Source of the DNA: Vreelandella maris
GTDB taxonomy: Bacteria > Pseudomonadota > Gammaproteobacteria > Pseudomonadales > Halomonadaceae
Reading direction: 5' to 3'
NCBI RefSeq assembly: GCF_013371085.1
Contig: NZ_JABWCV010000010.1
Span: 1 to 64,000 of the forward strand
Length of the DNA: 64,000 nt
Shown: positions 43,023 to 53,000 of the stretch, piece after piece
How the letters are laid out: each line of letters opens with the position of its first letter
Numbering within the stretch: the first letter of the stretch is position 1
The notes under the pieces: model-generated
What the model was told of the DNA's origin: nothing
Databases searched by the model: none
The model's input: the letters and a program-made list of their open reading frames with translations, nothing else
Made by a program: the position numbers and the translations under genes

Positions 43023-45509
43023 TTACTTAACGTTTTCTTCTTCCTGCTGTGGTGCAGGTGTTGTTTTGCCGTTGTGATCGATCAGCGTGGACTTGTTCTT
43101 GGCAAATGCGTCGTAGGCAAAATCATCCACGGTGAGCATTTCCAGAACCTCGGCCTCAAAGGTGCGCATGAAGTCGGCATCTTCTTCATTGATCAGACCT
43201 TTTTCCAGACCGGCCTCTACACGTGCCTCTGGATGCAGCGCCGTTTGCGGGAGTTCGCCTTTGGCATATGCCTTGTTCAATGTGCGGTAGATCGCTTCGG
43301 CGCGGTCATAATCGACCAACAAAGCGTTGTAGCGCGCCAGTGGGTTGCGCTGTTCGCCGTCGTCTGTATCCCAGGTGTTTTCCAGCAACTTCGTGCGTAG
43401 GGCGCTGTGTGTAGAAACACGCTTAGCGATATCCCGCGCCAGGTCATCATGGGGTTTATTCCAACGGCGGCCGGTCGGCATCACTACGGCGTTGAGGGTT
43501 TTACCCAGGGCGCGGTTGGGTAGATTATCGAAAATCTCCACAAACGCCTGTTCTGCACGCTGAAGCAGGAAACGACAGCTGTAGTGCAGCAGCGCTTCTT
43601 CGCCTTCTACTTTACTGCCCGCTTGCCACTGCTTGAGCACCATGGAGGTCAGATAGAGATTAGAAAGCACATCCCCCAGCCGGGCGGAGATCATTTCGCG
43701 TTTCTTCAGCGCTGAGCCCAGGCTTGCCATAGCTGCGTCGGCACATAGGCCAAAGCCAGCGGAAAGGCGGGCAATATCCTGAGCATAGATGGTGGCTGGG
43801 CCATCAAAGGGAACGCTGGATTTGCCGATGCCAAAGCCGAGGGTAAAGGCGCGCGCGGCGTTACCAAAGATCAAGCCCGCGTGGCCAAAGAAGGCTTTAT
43901 CGAACGCCTTCATGTCATTGGTGTCTTTTGCAGCCAGCTCTTCAAGCACGTAAGGGTGGCAGCGGATCGCGCCCTGACCAAAGATCATCAGGTTGCGGGT
44001 CATGATATTGGCGCCTTCCACGGTAATTGCTACCGGGTTGGCGCTATAGCCGATACCGAGGTAGTTGCGCGGGCCTAGTGTCACCGCCTTGCCACCGTGA
44101 ACATCCATGGCATCACTAAGCAGCACGCGCTGGAACTCGGTCAATTGACTTTTCAGAATGGCTGAGGGCACTGCAGGCTTTTCGCCATGATCGATCATGT
44201 TGGCGGTTTGATACACAGTGGCCTGGGAGATATAGGCCAGCGCTGCCATGCGGGCAAGGGGCTCTTGCACACCTTCCATTTCGGCCACCGGCACGTTGAA
44301 CTGGCGACGTACGCGAGTGAAGCCGCCGCTCCAACCCAAGGCGTAGCGTGCGGTACCAGTAGCGCCGGAGGGTAGCGTGATGCAGCGGCCGATAGACAGA
44401 CACTCCACCAGCATCCGCCAGCCCTGGCCGATCATGTCCGGGCCGCCAATGATGGTGTCCAGCGGTACAAAGACATCTTTGCCGATAATCGGGCCATTCA
44501 TGAACGGGCTGCCGATAGGATGGTGGCGGCGGCCGATTTCCATGCCGTCGGTATCGCGGGGAATCAACGCCAGGGTTATACCGCGATCCTCTTCGTCACC
44601 CAGCAATTTTTCAGGGTCGAACAAACGAAAGGCCAAGCCAACGACGGTGGCGATGGGCGCCAGCGTGATCCAGCGTTTTTCGAAGTTAAGGCGTAGGCCA
44701 AGTACTTCTTCGCCGTTAATGGTTTGCTTGCAGACAACGCCGGTGTCGGGCAGTGATGTGGCATCAGAGCCAGCGCGGGGGCCGGTGAGGCCAAAGCAAG
44801 GAATCTCGCGGCCATCGGATAAGCGCGGAAGGTAGTGATCTTTCTGCGCTTGGGTACCGTATTTAAGCAACAGCTCGCCAGGGCCCAAGGAGTTAGGTAC
44901 ACCCACGGTGACCATCAAGGTTTCGTTGGCGGAGAGCTTTTGCAGCACCATGGATTGCGCTTTGGCCGAGAAGCCCAGGCCGCCGTACTCCTTCGGAATG
45001 ATCATGCCGAAGAAGCCCTCTTTTTTCAGGTAGTCCCAAAGCTGCTGGGGCAGGTCGGCGCGCTCTTGGGCGATATCCCAGGCGTTACACATACCAGCAG
45101 CTTTGGCACACTGATTGGCTAAGAAAGCTTTTTCATCGTCGCGCAAGCCTTCGTCTTTAAATGCGAGCAGCTTTTCCCACTGGGGTTTACCCGAAAATAG
45201 CTCACCGTCCCAGGAGACGCTGCCTGCTTCCAGGGCCGTGCGCTCGGTGGCGGATACTTTGGGCGCCACTTTTTTAAAGGTGGCGAATAGGCGCGGCGTG
45301 AGCCATTTGCGACGCAAGGCGGGCAGGCCTGCCACGGCGACAGCGGCGGCGCCAATCAAAAGCAGAACGCCGATCACTTCAGCGTCTAACAGCAGGCCGA
45401 CAAGGCCCAATACGCCAAGCACCACAAGCGCCGCGGGGGCGCCTGCTTCGCGACGCATGACCACGAGCAGGCCACCAATGGCGAGCACGATAAGGAGTAG
45501 GGTGAGCAT
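43023..45509 (-). CDS. fadE: Acyl-CoA dehydrogenase FadE
   Basis: 828 residues, the size of the large FadE type. N-terminal hydrophobic region (LLLIVLAIGGLLVVM and LLIGAAAVAVAGLPAL) targets the membrane. The dehydrogenase core is clear: DLPQQLWDYLKKEGFFGMIIPKEYGGLGFSA, CFGLTGPRAGSDATSLPD, and GYSANPVAITVEGANIMTRNLMIFGQGAIRCHP. Catalyses the first step of beta-oxidation. A fatty-acid-regulator-like dyad lies upstream. Confidence 0.95.
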   Translation of the reverse strand: MLTLLLIVLAIGGLLVVMRREAGAPAALVVLGVLGLVGLLLDAEVIGVLLLIGAAAVAVAGLPALRRKWLTPRLFATFKKVAPKVSATERTALEAGSVSWDGELFSGKPQWEKLLAFKDEGLRDDEKAFLANQCAKAAGMCNAWDIAQERADLPQQLWDYLKKEGFFGMIIPKEYGGLGFSAKAQSMVLQKLSANETLMVTVGVPNSLGPGELLLKYGTQAQKDHYLPRLSDGREIPCFGLTGPRAGSDATSLPDTGVVCKQTINGEEVLGLRLNFEKRWITLAPIATVVGLAFRLFDPEKLLGDEEDRGITLALIPRDTDGMEIGRRHHPIGSPFMNGPIIGKDVFVPLDTIIGGPDMIGQGWRMLVECLSIGRCITLPSGATGTARYALGWSGGFTRVRRQFNVPVAEMEGVQEPLARMAALAYISQATVYQTANMIDHGEKPAVPSAILKSQLTEFQRVLLSDAMDVHGGKAVTLGPRNYLGIGYSANPVAITVEGANIMTRNLMIFGQGAIRCHPYVLEELAAKDTNDMKAFDKAFFGHAGLIFGNAARAFTLGFGIGKSSVPFDGPATIYAQDIARLSAGFGLCADAAMASLGSALKKREMISARLGDVLSNLYLTSMVLKQWQAGSKVEGEEALLHYSCRFLLQRAEQAFVEIFDNLPNRALGKTLNAVVMPTGRRWNKPHDDLARDIAKRVSTHSALRTKLLENTWDTDDGEQRNPLARYNALLVDYDRAEAIYRTLNKAYAKGELPQTALHPEARVEAGLEKGLINEEDADFMRTFEAEVLEMLTVDDFAYDAFAKNKSTLIDHNGKTTPAPQQEEENVK

Positions 45510-45570
45510 AGTAGTTCTCTCTGTTTCAGGCCTATAACGACAGCCTGCTGTTGTTAATGAGCGCGTTAAT

Positions 45571-45584
45571 CGAACACTTGTTTG
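45571..45584. promoter_or_regulatory. Possible fatty-acid regulator site upstream of fadE
   Basis: CGAACACTTGTTTG, an imperfect dyad 62 bp before the fadE start, resembles the CAAAC-GTTTG pattern reported for PsrA-type repressors. Weak evidence, based on shape and location only. Confidence 0.3.
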
Positions 45585-45654
45585 AATATTGGCAGATAGG
45601 CGCGGTTTTATGCAAGCCTTTAGGTATGTTTACACCCGGATGCCTTGTTAGATA

Positions 45655-45686
45655 TAAAAAAATGCCATGGCGTGAAGCCATGGCAT
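45655..45686 (-). terminator. Terminator of the betIBA operon
   Basis: Minus-strand hairpin ATGCCATGGC / GCCATGGCAT with a 5-nt loop and a following T7 tract, starting 38 bp after the betA stop. Confidence 0.9.
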
Positions 45687-45723
45687 GTTGAGTGGCGAAC
45701 AGAGGGACGAACAGAGGGAATGT

Positions 45724-47397
45724 TCAGGCGCGTTTGGCAGGCGCGCCGTTGGCGACGTAGTAGTCCACACTCGACCGGGGCAGCGGCTCATTACCCTTGA
45801 TGCGGTCGGCGATCTTTTCCGCCAGCATGATGGTGGGGGCATTAAGGTTGCCGGTAGGAATCACCGGGAAGAGCGAGGCGTCGACCACGCGCAGACCTTC
45901 AATACCATGCACGCGCCCCTGGCCGTCGGTGACCGCCATCTCGCCTTCGCCCATTCGGCAACTGCCGCAGGGGTGATAGGCGGTTTCGGCATGCTGTTTG
46001 ACGAAGGCGTCGAGTTCGGCGTCGGACTGCACGTCCGGTCCCGGCGCTATTTCACGACCGCGGTACTTCTCAAAGGCTGGCTGGGCGATGATATCGCGAG
46101 TCAGGCGGATCGCATCACGGAACTCTTGCCAGTCTTTCTCTTTGGCCATGTAGTTAAACAGGATGCTGGGCGCCGCGTGTGGATCTTTTGACGTCAGGCG
46201 GATACGACCGCGACTTTCAGAGCGCATTGAGCCGACGTGGGCCTGGAAACCGTGGGCCTGCACCGCGCTCTTGCCGTTGTAGCTGATGGCGATGGGAAGG
46301 AAGTGGTACTGAAGATTTGGCCACTCCTCTTCATCCCGGCTGCGGATAAAGCCACAGGATTCAAACTGATTGCTGGCGCCAACGCCGGTGCCATTGAACA
46401 GCCATTCGGCACCGATCTTGGGCTGGTTGTACCACTTCAAGGCCGGGTAGAGCGAGATGGGCTCTTTACACTCGTACTGAATGTACATTTCCAGGTGATC
46501 CTGGAGATTCTCACCCACGCCAGGCAGGGCGTGAACCGTCTCGATATTCAGTTCGTTCAGCAGTTCCGGGTTGCCGATACCCGAGCGCTGAAGAATTTGT
46601 GGAGAGGCAATGGCGCCACCGCATAGCAGCACTTCGCGGCGTACATAGGACTGGTGTTTTTCGCCTTTCTGCTCATAGCGAACACCCACCGCGCGCTTGC
46701 CTTCAAACTCGATCACATCGGTAACGGCATGAGTTTCGATGGTCAGGTTGTGGCGCTTCTTGGCGGTGTCCAGGTAGCCTCGGGCAGTGGATGCGCGGCG
46801 GCCTTTGGGCGTTACAAAACGGTCCATGGGCCCGAAGCCTTCCTGCTGGTAGCCGTTGACGTCTTCGGTTTCCGGGTAGCCTGCTTGTTTGCCAGCTTCA
46901 ATAAAGGTGCGGTAAAGCGGGTTGTTATCCGCTTTGGGCGTGGTCACGCTGACCGGGCCTTCGCCGCCGTGATAGCTGTTGGCGCCGATGTCGCGGGTTT
47001 CGCACTTTTTGAAGTAGGGCAGGCAGCTCAGGTAGTCCCAATCTTCGAGACCAGGCTGCTTGGCCCAGTTATCGTAATCAAGTGCATTGCCGCGGATATA
47101 GCACATGCCATTAATCAGTGAGGAGCCGCCCAGGCCTTTGCCGCGTCCACACTCCATGCGGCGGTTATCCATATACGGCTCGGGGTCGGTTTCGAAGGCC
47201 CAATTGTAGCGCTTTCCCTGAAGCGGGAAGGCGAGGGCGGCAGGCATTTGAGTGCGGAAATCTAGGCGGTAGTCCGGCCCACCCGCTTCTAGTAGCAGTA
47301 CGCTGACGTTGCTGTCTTCGGTGAGGCGAGTCGCGAGTACGTTGCCCGCCGAACCTGCACCGATAATGATGTAATCAAATTCGCGTGGTTGAGACAT
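45724..47397 (-). CDS. betA: Choline dehydrogenase
   Basis: 557 residues, GMC oxidoreductase: [19 protein letters not shown] for FAD binding, [20 protein letters not shown], and the C-terminal catalytic [11 protein letters not shown] and [20 protein letters not shown]. Oxidises choline to betaine aldehyde. ATG 47397 is preceded by AAAGGAGA. Third gene of betI-betB-betA; the betB-betA gap carries a long-range inverted repeat. Confidence 0.95.
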   Translation of the reverse strand: MSQPREFDYIIIGAGSAGNVLATRLTEDSNVSVLLLEAGGPDYRLDFRTQMPAALAFPLQGKRYNWAFETDPEPYMDNRRMECGRGKGLGGSSLINGMCYIRGNALDYDNWAKQPGLEDWDYLSCLPYFKKCETRDIGANSYHGGEGPVSVTTPKADNNPLYRTFIEAGKQAGYPETEDVNGYQQEGFGPMDRFVTPKGRRASTARGYLDTAKKRHNLTIETHAVTDVIEFEGKRAVGVRYEQKGEKHQSYVRREVLLCGGAIASPQILQRSGIGNPELLNELNIETVHALPGVGENLQDHLEMYIQYECKEPISLYPALKWYNQPKIGAEWLFNGTGVGASNQFESCGFIRSRDEEEWPNLQYHFLPIAISYNGKSAVQAHGFQAHVGSMRSESRGRIRLTSKDPHAAPSILFNYMAKEKDWQEFRDAIRLTRDIIAQPAFEKYRGREIAPGPDVQSDAELDAFVKQHAETAYHPCGSCRMGEGEMAVTDGQGRVHGIEGLRVVDASLFPVIPTGNLNAPTIMLAEKIADRIKGNEPLPRSSVDYYVANGAPAKRA

Positions 47398-47436
47398 AGA
47401 GTCTCCTTTAGAAATCTTGCTGAGTCGAGGAAGGGA

Positions 47437-47583
47437 GCCGGTAGGCATAAAAGCGAAGCGTCTTTTTCAGGGCCGGAAAGTGCTCCATGCGATTCCGGCA
47501 TTCCCGCCATCCTTGGCGGTCAGATGAAAAAAGCCGAGCGCCCATGGATGGGTTCACAGCGTCTTCGTGTTATGCCTACCGGC
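47437..47583 (-). repeat. Long-range inverted repeat in the betB-betA intergenic region
   Basis: GCCGGTAGGCATAA (47437-47450) and its exact reverse complement TTATGCCTACCGGC (47570-47583) bracket the central part of the 204-bp gap; adjacent CGAAG / CTTCG extend the pairing imperfectly. Inside lie smaller hairpins (CCGCC/GGCGG; CCCAT/ATGGG) and an internal T6 on the minus strand after CGCTCGGC. It may set the betB/betA ratio by partial termination or processing. Confidence 0.6.
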
Positions 47584-47601
47584 GGAGCTTAGTGCTGAAA
47601 G

Positions 47602-49071
47602 TTAAAACACTGACTCAAACGGCCCCATCTCGATTTGAACTGACTTGGTCTGGGTATAGTGGTTAAGCGTCTCGATACCATTCTCGCGACCAATACCCGA
47701 CTCTTTATAGCCGCCTACCGGCATCTCGGAAGGTGACTCACCCCAGGTATTGATCCAGCAGATACCGGCTTCCAACTGATGAATGACGCGGTGGGCGCGA
47801 TTCAGGCTCTCGCTGAAGACACCTGCGGCTAGGCCATAGTGGGTGTCGTTGGCGCGGCGAATGACTTCCGCTTCGTCATCAAAGGCGAGTACTGACATCA
47901 CCGGGCCGAAGATCTCTTCGCGCACAATGCGCATTTCGTCGGTACAGTCGGTGAAGATCGTTGGTGCAGCCCAGGCGCCATCGGCAAAGCTGCCAGTGTT
48001 CCAATCGTCGCCGCCTACGAGCAGACGAGCACCTTGCTCCTTGCCCAAAGCAATGTACGAAAGTACTTTTTCTTGATGTTCAAAGCTAACCAGCGGGCCA
48101 AAGTTGACGCTCGGGTCCATCGGGTCGCCTGCTTTGATGCGCTTGACGCGTTCTACCAGCTTGGCTTCAAAGGCCTCTTTAACGCTGCGCTCAACAAATA
48201 CCCGCGTGCCGTTGGTGCAGATTTGGCCGCTGGAGTAGAAGTTGGCCATCATGGCGGCGTCTGCGGCGCGGTCAAGGTCGGCATCCGCGAAGACCAGCAG
48301 CGGCGATTTGCCACCTAGTTCCATGGTGACGTCTTTTAGCGTCGAGCTAGCGGCGGCGGCCATGACTTTCTTGCCGGTTCCCGCTTCGCCGGTGAACGAT
48401 ACCTTGGCGATTCCGGGGTGCTCAGTGAGCATGGCGCCTACGCGGCCATCGCCCTGTACCACGTTAAAGACACCGTTGGGCAGGCCAGCTTCGGTAAAGA
48501 TTTCCGCCAGTTTCATCACGGTGAGTGGCGTGACTTCACTGGGCTTGAACACCACCGCGTTGCCTGCGGCCAGTGCCGGGGCGGCTTTCCAGCAGGCGAT
48601 TTGAATGGGGTAGTTCCAGGCGCCAATCGCACCAATTACGCCGAGCGGCTCGCGGCGGGTATACACGAAAGAAGTGTCGCGTAGGGGAATCTGGCTGCCC
48701 TCAATGGCAGGCGCTAAGCCAGCGTAGTACTCCAGCGCATCTGCGCCGGTAACGATATCGACGCTAGCTGTTTCGCTGATCGGTTTGCCGGTATTGCGGG
48801 TTTCCAGCTCGGCAAGCTCGTCATTGCGCTCTCTCAATAGCGCAACGGCGCGCAATAGGATGCGCGAGCGCTCCATGCCGGTCATTGCAGCCCATTCTCG
48901 CTGGCCCCGCTGAGCAGCTTCTACGGCCGTGTCGACATCCGCTTGGCTGGCTTGACCAATCGTGGCAAGCAGGCTGCCATCAAAAGGGTTGGTGACAGTG
49001 AAGGTGTCGCCTGATGAGGCGTCTACCTGGCGACCATCAATATAGAGTGGCTGTACGTTTTGAGCGGCCAT
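47602..49071 (-). CDS. betB: Betaine aldehyde dehydrogenase
   Basis: 489-residue aldehyde dehydrogenase: [35 protein letters not shown], catalytic Glu in [14 protein letters not shown] and catalytic Cys in [16 protein letters not shown]; ends with [14 protein letters not shown] as BetB does. Converts betaine aldehyde to glycine betaine, an osmoprotectant. ATG 49071 has GGAG at good spacing; upstream in-frame codons reach into betI. Confidence 0.95.
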   Translation of the reverse strand: MAAQNVQPLYIDGRQVDASSGDTFTVTNPFDGSLLATIGQASQADVDTAVEAAQRGQREWAAMTGMERSRILLRAVALLRERNDELAELETRNTGKPISETASVDIVTGADALEYYAGLAPAIEGSQIPLRDTSFVYTRREPLGVIGAIGAWNYPIQIACWKAAPALAAGNAVVFKPSEVTPLTVMKLAEIFTEAGLPNGVFNVVQGDGRVGAMLTEHPGIAKVSFTGEAGTGKKVMAAAASSTLKDVTMELGGKSPLLVFADADLDRAADAAMMANFYSSGQICTNGTRVFVERSVKEAFEAKLVERVKRIKAGDPMDPSVNFGPLVSFEHQEKVLSYIALGKEQGARLLVGGDDWNTGSFADGAWAAPTIFTDCTDEMRIVREEIFGPVMSVLAFDDEAEVIRRANDTHYGLAAGVFSESLNRAHRVIHQLEAGICWINTWGESPSEMPVGGYKESGIGRENGIETLNHYTQTKSVQIEMGPFESVF

Positions 49072-49094
49072 GTCGGTCTCCATGAATAAGAAAA

Positions 49095-49715
49095 TTAACG
49101 GTAAATGTTGGATGCTTTCGTAGTGCATCCATGATGAGCAAAAAGCTGGTCGAGATAGGTGTGCGCAAGGTGGCGGGCTTCTGCCGCGTCAAGACCTTCA
49201 GGCGTCAGGGCGCCACGCAGCCATAGGCCATCAATCATGGCCGCCAATCCGCGGGCCGCGTTACGGGCCTCGGTGTGGGGCATGACGCGTTTAAACTGGT
49301 GACATAAATTGCTGTAAAGGCGGCGATCATTGACGTTCTGCAACCGCTGCAACATCGGTTTATGCATGCTGCTGGCCCAGAAGGCTAACCAGGTTTTAGC
49401 GGCAGGGCCGGTGACCTGGGTGCGATCAAAATTGCCCTCGATAATGGCGCCGATATACGCACGCGGGGAGTCATCTTCCAACGCATGGCGGCGCACTGCC
49501 ACGGCCTTGGTAAGATCAGTCAGAATTTGCCGCATGGTGGCCTCGAGCAGGCCGTCTTTACCGCCAAAATAGTGACTAATAATACCCGCTGAAACCCCCG
49601 CATGGCGTGCAATACGCATTACGGTGGCTTCTGCCAGACCGACTTCATCAATGGCTGCCATGGTCGCGTTGATCAACTGCTGGCGGCGTATCGGTTCCAT
49701 TCCCACCTTTGGCAC
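49095..49715 (-). CDS. betI: Choline-responsive repressor BetI
   Basis: 206-residue TetR-family repressor: [43 protein letters not shown] contains the HTH; the C-domain is typical ([15 protein letters not shown]). First gene of the bet operon. A palindrome ATTGAACGTTCAAT lies 92 bp upstream. Choline relieves repression in characterised BetI proteins. Confidence 0.94.
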   Translation of the reverse strand: MPKVGMEPIRRQQLINATMAAIDEVGLAEATVMRIARHAGVSAGIISHYFGGKDGLLEATMRQILTDLTKAVAVRRHALEDDSPRAYIGAIIEGNFDRTQVTGPAAKTWLAFWASSMHKPMLQRLQNVNDRRLYSNLCHQFKRVMPHTEARNAARGLAAMIDGLWLRGALTPEGLDAAEARHLAHTYLDQLFAHHGCTTKASNIYR

Positions 49716-49806
49716 AGCGTTCTCCTAATTCGTTGAATGCCTAACTTGGGTAGATGCTTGAAACCCAGGCGCAGGCATGATTACCTAACCATGATGGCAT
49801 TTTTTT

Positions 49807-49820
49807 ATTGAACGTTCAAT
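49807..49820. promoter_or_regulatory. BetI operator between betI and choX
   Basis: Perfect 14-bp palindrome ATTGAACGTTCAAT in the divergent intergenic region, followed by CAATAAA. It closely resembles the described BetI binding site of E. coli, and could control both the bet operon and the divergent binding-protein gene. Confidence 0.7.
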
Positions 49821-49906
49821 CAATAAAAAGACGCCGACATTTACACTGGATGCGACCACTGCCACCACTGAGTGTTCGCAGCAGACGTTTAAGGGGAACC
49901 ACGATC

Positions 49907-50842
49907 ATGAGCAGAACTTCTTCACGCTACGCAGGTGCTTTATTGCTGGCAGCAGGCCTACCGGCTGTGGCTTACGCCGACGAGTGCAGCAGCGTGCGCT
50001 TTGCAGAAGTGGGCTGGACGGACATCACCGCGACGACGGCGCTAGCCAGCGAAGTACTTGAAGGGCTTGGTTACGAACCAAGCGTGGATACGGTTTCCGT
50101 GCCGATCGCCTACGCAGGCATGCGCAACAATGATTTTGATGTCTTCCTGGGTAATTGGATGCCTTCGATGGCTTCCATCAGCGACCCCTATATCGAGCGT
50201 GGTGAGGTTGAGCGCCTGGTGGCTAACCTGGAAGGGGCGAAGTACACCCTCGCAGTGCCCCAGTATGTTTACGATGCTGGCGTGACATCGGTTAACGATC
50301 TGGCGGATCATGCCGACAAGTTTGATCGCAGCTTGCATGGCATAGAGGCGGGTAACGACGGCAACGAGATGATCGAGCAGATGATCGATGATGACGCTTA
50401 TGGCCTTGGCGATTGGCAGGTAATCGATTCCAGCGAAGCGGGAATGCTGGCTGAGCTAAGTGCCCGAGTACCCAACGAGCAGTGGATGGTGTTTTTAGGC
50501 TGGGAGCCGCACCCCATGAATTCCAACTTCGAGATGGCCTACCTATCTGATGCCGATGACTATTTTGGCCCAGATTTAGGCGGTGCGACGGTGCACACCA
50601 ATACCCGTGCGGGCTTTGTGGAGGAGTGCCCCAATGTGGGCACGCTATTGCGCAACATGACATTTAACCTGGAAATGGAAAACCAACTAATGAGCGCGAT
50701 CATGGATGATGGCGAAGACCCCCGTGATGCCGCGCGTGATTACTTGAAGGCCAATGATGGCGTGCTTGACGAGTGGTTAGACGGCGTGACCACTCGCAAC
50801 GGCGAGCCTGGGGCTGAAGCCGTGCGTACTGCTATTCAATAA
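49907..50842 (+). CDS. choX: Choline/betaine ABC transporter substrate-binding protein (ChoX-like)
   Basis: 311 residues with a signal peptide (SRYAGALLLAAGLPAVAYA). OpuAC/ChoX-type fold: VRFAEVGWTDITATTALASEVLEGLGYEP, FDVFLGNWMPSM, FLGWEPHPMN and a C-terminal DYLKANDGVLDEWLDGV. Tryptophans in these motifs are the ones that usually form the quaternary-amine aromatic box. No permease or ATPase gene follows; the binding protein stands alone with its own terminator, so its transporter partners must be elsewhere. Start ATG 49907 has AAGGGGAA in front. Confidence 0.9.
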   Translation: MSRTSSRYAGALLLAAGLPAVAYADECSSVRFAEVGWTDITATTALASEVLEGLGYEPSVDTVSVPIAYAGMRNNDFDVFLGNWMPSMASISDPYIERGEVERLVANLEGAKYTLAVPQYVYDAGVTSVNDLADHADKFDRSLHGIEAGNDGNEMIEQMIDDDAYGLGDWQVIDSSEAGMLAELSARVPNEQWMVFLGWEPHPMNSNFEMAYLSDADDYFGPDLGGATVHTNTRAGFVEECPNVGTLLRNMTFNLEMENQLMSAIMDDGEDPRDAARDYLKANDGVLDEWLDGVTTRNGEPGAEAVRTAIQ

Positions 50843-50873
50843 GTCAATTTCGATACGCTTTGTTAACTAGCAG

Positions 50874-50899
50874 GGCAAGCCGGAATCCGGCTTGCCTTT
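50874..50899 (+). terminator. Terminator after choX
   Basis: Perfect 10-bp stem GGCAAGCCGG / CCGGCTTGCC with an AAT loop and a short TTTC tail, 31 bp after the stop. Confidence 0.75.
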
Positions 50900-50941
50900 C
50901 ATCGTTAAGATAGGCATAATCTGCACCCGTTGATGAGGAAA

Positions 50942-51018
50942 GGCTACGTAGCTCAGCTGGTTAGAGCACATCACTCATAATGATGGGGTCCCCTGTTCAA
51001 ATCAGGGCGTAGCCACCA
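50942..51018 (+). tRNA. tRNA-Met (CAT), elongator
   Basis: 77 nt including an encoded CCA. Acceptor stem GGCTACG/CGTAGCC, D arm GCTCAGCTGGTTAGAGC, anticodon stem-loop CATCA-CTCATAA-TGATG with anticodon CAT, T arm CCTG-TTCAAAT-CAGG. The sequence is close to E. coli metT; the paired first acceptor base pair marks an elongator, not an initiator, tRNA. Confidence 0.97.
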
Positions 51019-51062
51019 CATCAGCATTAGCACACTTATTTAACAACCGAGTGTGCCGTTAT

Positions 51063-51172
51063 GGTGGCCCCTTAGGTCCTCCCGCAACGCTAAACTGCGA
51101 ACCCCGCCAGGCCCGGAAGGGAGCAACGGTAGTGGTGGCTGCGTGTGCCGGGATGTGGCTTTTGGGGCCGCC
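51063..51172 (+). ncRNA. ffs: 4.5S signal recognition particle RNA
   Basis: About 110 nt. Terminal helix GGTGGCCCC / GGGGCCGCC; conserved core GGTCCTCCCGCAACGC, the apical GCCAGGCCCGGAAGGGAGCAA containing the GGAA tetraloop, and the returning GCGTGTGCCGGGATGTGGCT. These match bacterial 4.5S RNA. Pairs with Ffh for co-translational targeting. Ends are placed from the closing helix. Confidence 0.95.
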
Positions 51173-51852
51173 TCCATTTCTTGTCGTCCTCTCCTCAATT
51201 TAGCTTAAATTGCAAAAGCTTGGCACAGTCTATTTCTTAGTAACATTACTACGAAAATGATGACGCAATATATCGCCGCAAGCTTCGCCACCCTACCTTA
51301 AAAAATGTTTAAGTTCGCTAGTCCCGAAAAAGACTACATGTAAACGGTAGTATATTCTCTGGAATCCGTTCATTTGACCAATACTCCATAACTGCCAGCC
51401 GCGTTAAGTTGGCCGTGCATTTTTATCTCCTCACACCTAGTTTATAAAAATTCTACATTTTCAATGTGTCGCGCTATATTTTTTCAAGAGAGGCGATCAC
51501 CAAATCAGGCAAGAAATGGACAGAATTGTGCAATGCGCTTCAGTCTTATTGAAGCTAATAATGTATGTGTTGGTGACAAGTCTAACTAGCTTGGAGCCAA
51601 AAAAATGTAATGAAATACCAGATAGCTGGGTGAGAAGGAGATGGAGTTTGAAATGGGTTCGCCGCCGAATTAAAAATGTATTGGCTGTTGGTCTTAGTGA
51701 CAGGCTTTTTCTTGTAATGAGGCGTTTTAGCAGGCGTTGACGCTTAAGCTACATGGGCCTTCATCATCCGTAGAGGCGCTTTCGTGAGTACCTTTTCAGC
51801 TGAGGGAGTGGAACAACACTAGTTAAGCAAATTAAGCAAAAGGAGTAAAATT
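51173..51852. other. AT-rich stretch without a convincing gene
   Basis: 680 bp following ffs, more AT-rich than the sequence to its left. An open frame at 51516-51740 + (74 codons, Arg/Trp-rich) has no clear Shine-Dalgarno and is not called. The base-composition change marks the left edge of an accessory region. Confidence 0.5.
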
Positions 51853-52029
51853 ATGAAAATTTTAAATGCGGCATTAATTATTACATTAGCGCTTATCTCA
51901 GGTGTAGCACTCGCTGAGAGGGGATCGGTTGAAGATAGAAGAGTTGTTTATTCCGAATCGAAATCTCCGCAACAAGGCAGCGACACACGAAGTTTAACAC
52001 CCTCTGAGTTGCCTGTCAGAAACCCTTAA
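51853..52029 (+). CDS. Small secreted protein, unknown
   Basis: 58 residues: a signal peptide MKILNAALIITLALISGVALA followed by a short, hydrophilic and probably disordered mature part ending LTPSELPVRNP. AGGAG at 51841-51845 is 7 nt before the ATG. It stands alone in an AT-rich accessory stretch; a hairpin (CCGGGCA/TGCCCGG, 52063-52095) follows without a strong T-run. No family recognised. Confidence 0.6.
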   Translation: MKILNAALIITLALISGVALAERGSVEDRRVVYSESKSPQQGSDTRSLTPSELPVRNP

Positions 52030-52670
52030 GCGAAACAGCCTGATCTGATATGTTCAGTAGTGCCGGGCAAACCTAGAGTTATTAGGGCTGCCCGGAATTT
52101 GAATGGTTTCATTAAAAAGCCGCATATTAGGTTTTAATTCATACCGTTAGTGAGCCGTTATAGAAAAACCTATTTGATTAAATATTTGGTAGAAAGTCAG
52201 AAGACGTTCTTTCCTATTAAATAATACTCTGTAATCTTGATAGCAGATTATGAATAGCCTCTATTTATTGATAAGGCTTATGCATAGTTTTTAATAAATA
52301 TGAGATTTATGCAGTTTACTGCGTAAAAGAATACTCTTCAACTGCTCTGGATAATAATAATTTATCTTAATTGAAGTTTTATTTTTTACTAAAAAGCTGT
52401 GGAGGTCTCTCGCTTTTCGGGTAAGAAAGTTATCCTGCTTTGCCCATTTACAAAGGGATAGTTTGCACGCCGTCATAAGTGGCACGTTCTATTATTGTAA
52501 TGTGCGCACCACAATTTTCTGCCTCTCGCTTGAGGCTCCCCTACGAACTGGACGCCTGATATAGAGCCTAAATGCCCATCCGCTGGTAGTTTGAATGGCT
52601 GAGAAAGCGGGACGAGCAGCAGTGAAATGAGAGGACTCATCGTCTGCGCACGCGCCTCAATGCCTAGTTC
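52030..52670. other. AT-rich gap up to the IS3 element
   Basis: 641 bp with no supported gene. It contains the 52063-52095 hairpin, a very AT-rich section to about 52480, and a more GC-rich 180-bp piece beside the insertion sequence that may be remnant DNA. A 64-codon frame on the minus strand (52291-52485) has no supporting signal. Confidence 0.4.
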
Positions 52671-52688
52671 TGAATCGCCCCGGATATT

Positions 52689-52985
52689 TTAGACACCCGT
52701 TAGGCTCTTGAAGTAACGCCTTTCATACTCAACCGGTGACAAGTTATCACTTGTGCCGTGTCGGCGCTTTGGGTTGTAAAACATTTCAATGTAATTGAAC
52801 ACGTCACATCTAGCCGCTTCGCGTGTCGAATAAGTCTGTCGCTTGATTCGCTCTCGCTTGAGAAGTTGAAAGAAGCTTTCAGCAACGGCGTTGTCATGAC
52901 AGTTACCACGTCGGCTCATGCTGCCTACCAAGTGATTCGCTTTCAGAAAGCTTTGCCAGTCTCCACTGCTAAACTGGCTTCCTTG
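52689..52985 (-). pseudogene. IS3 transposase OrfB, 3' part
   Basis: Encodes QGSQFSSGDWQSFLKANHLVG and then SMSRRGNCHDNAVAESFFQLLKRE with the catalytic Glu in AESFF, and the typical YNPKRRHGTSDNLSPVEYE ending. It joins in frame to the 5' part at 54374 if exactly 1388 bp (the IS110 insert) are removed. Inactive as it stands. Confidence 0.9.
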
Positions 52986-53000
52986 ACGCCCTTCTAAGTG

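Noticed and set aside
51516..51740. 74-codon Arg/Trp-rich frame in the AT-rich gap
   Set aside because: No Shine-Dalgarno, odd composition and no recognisable family.
52291..52485. 64-codon frame on the minus strand near the IS3 element
   Set aside because: No ribosome-binding site and very AT-rich, Lys-rich random-looking sequence.
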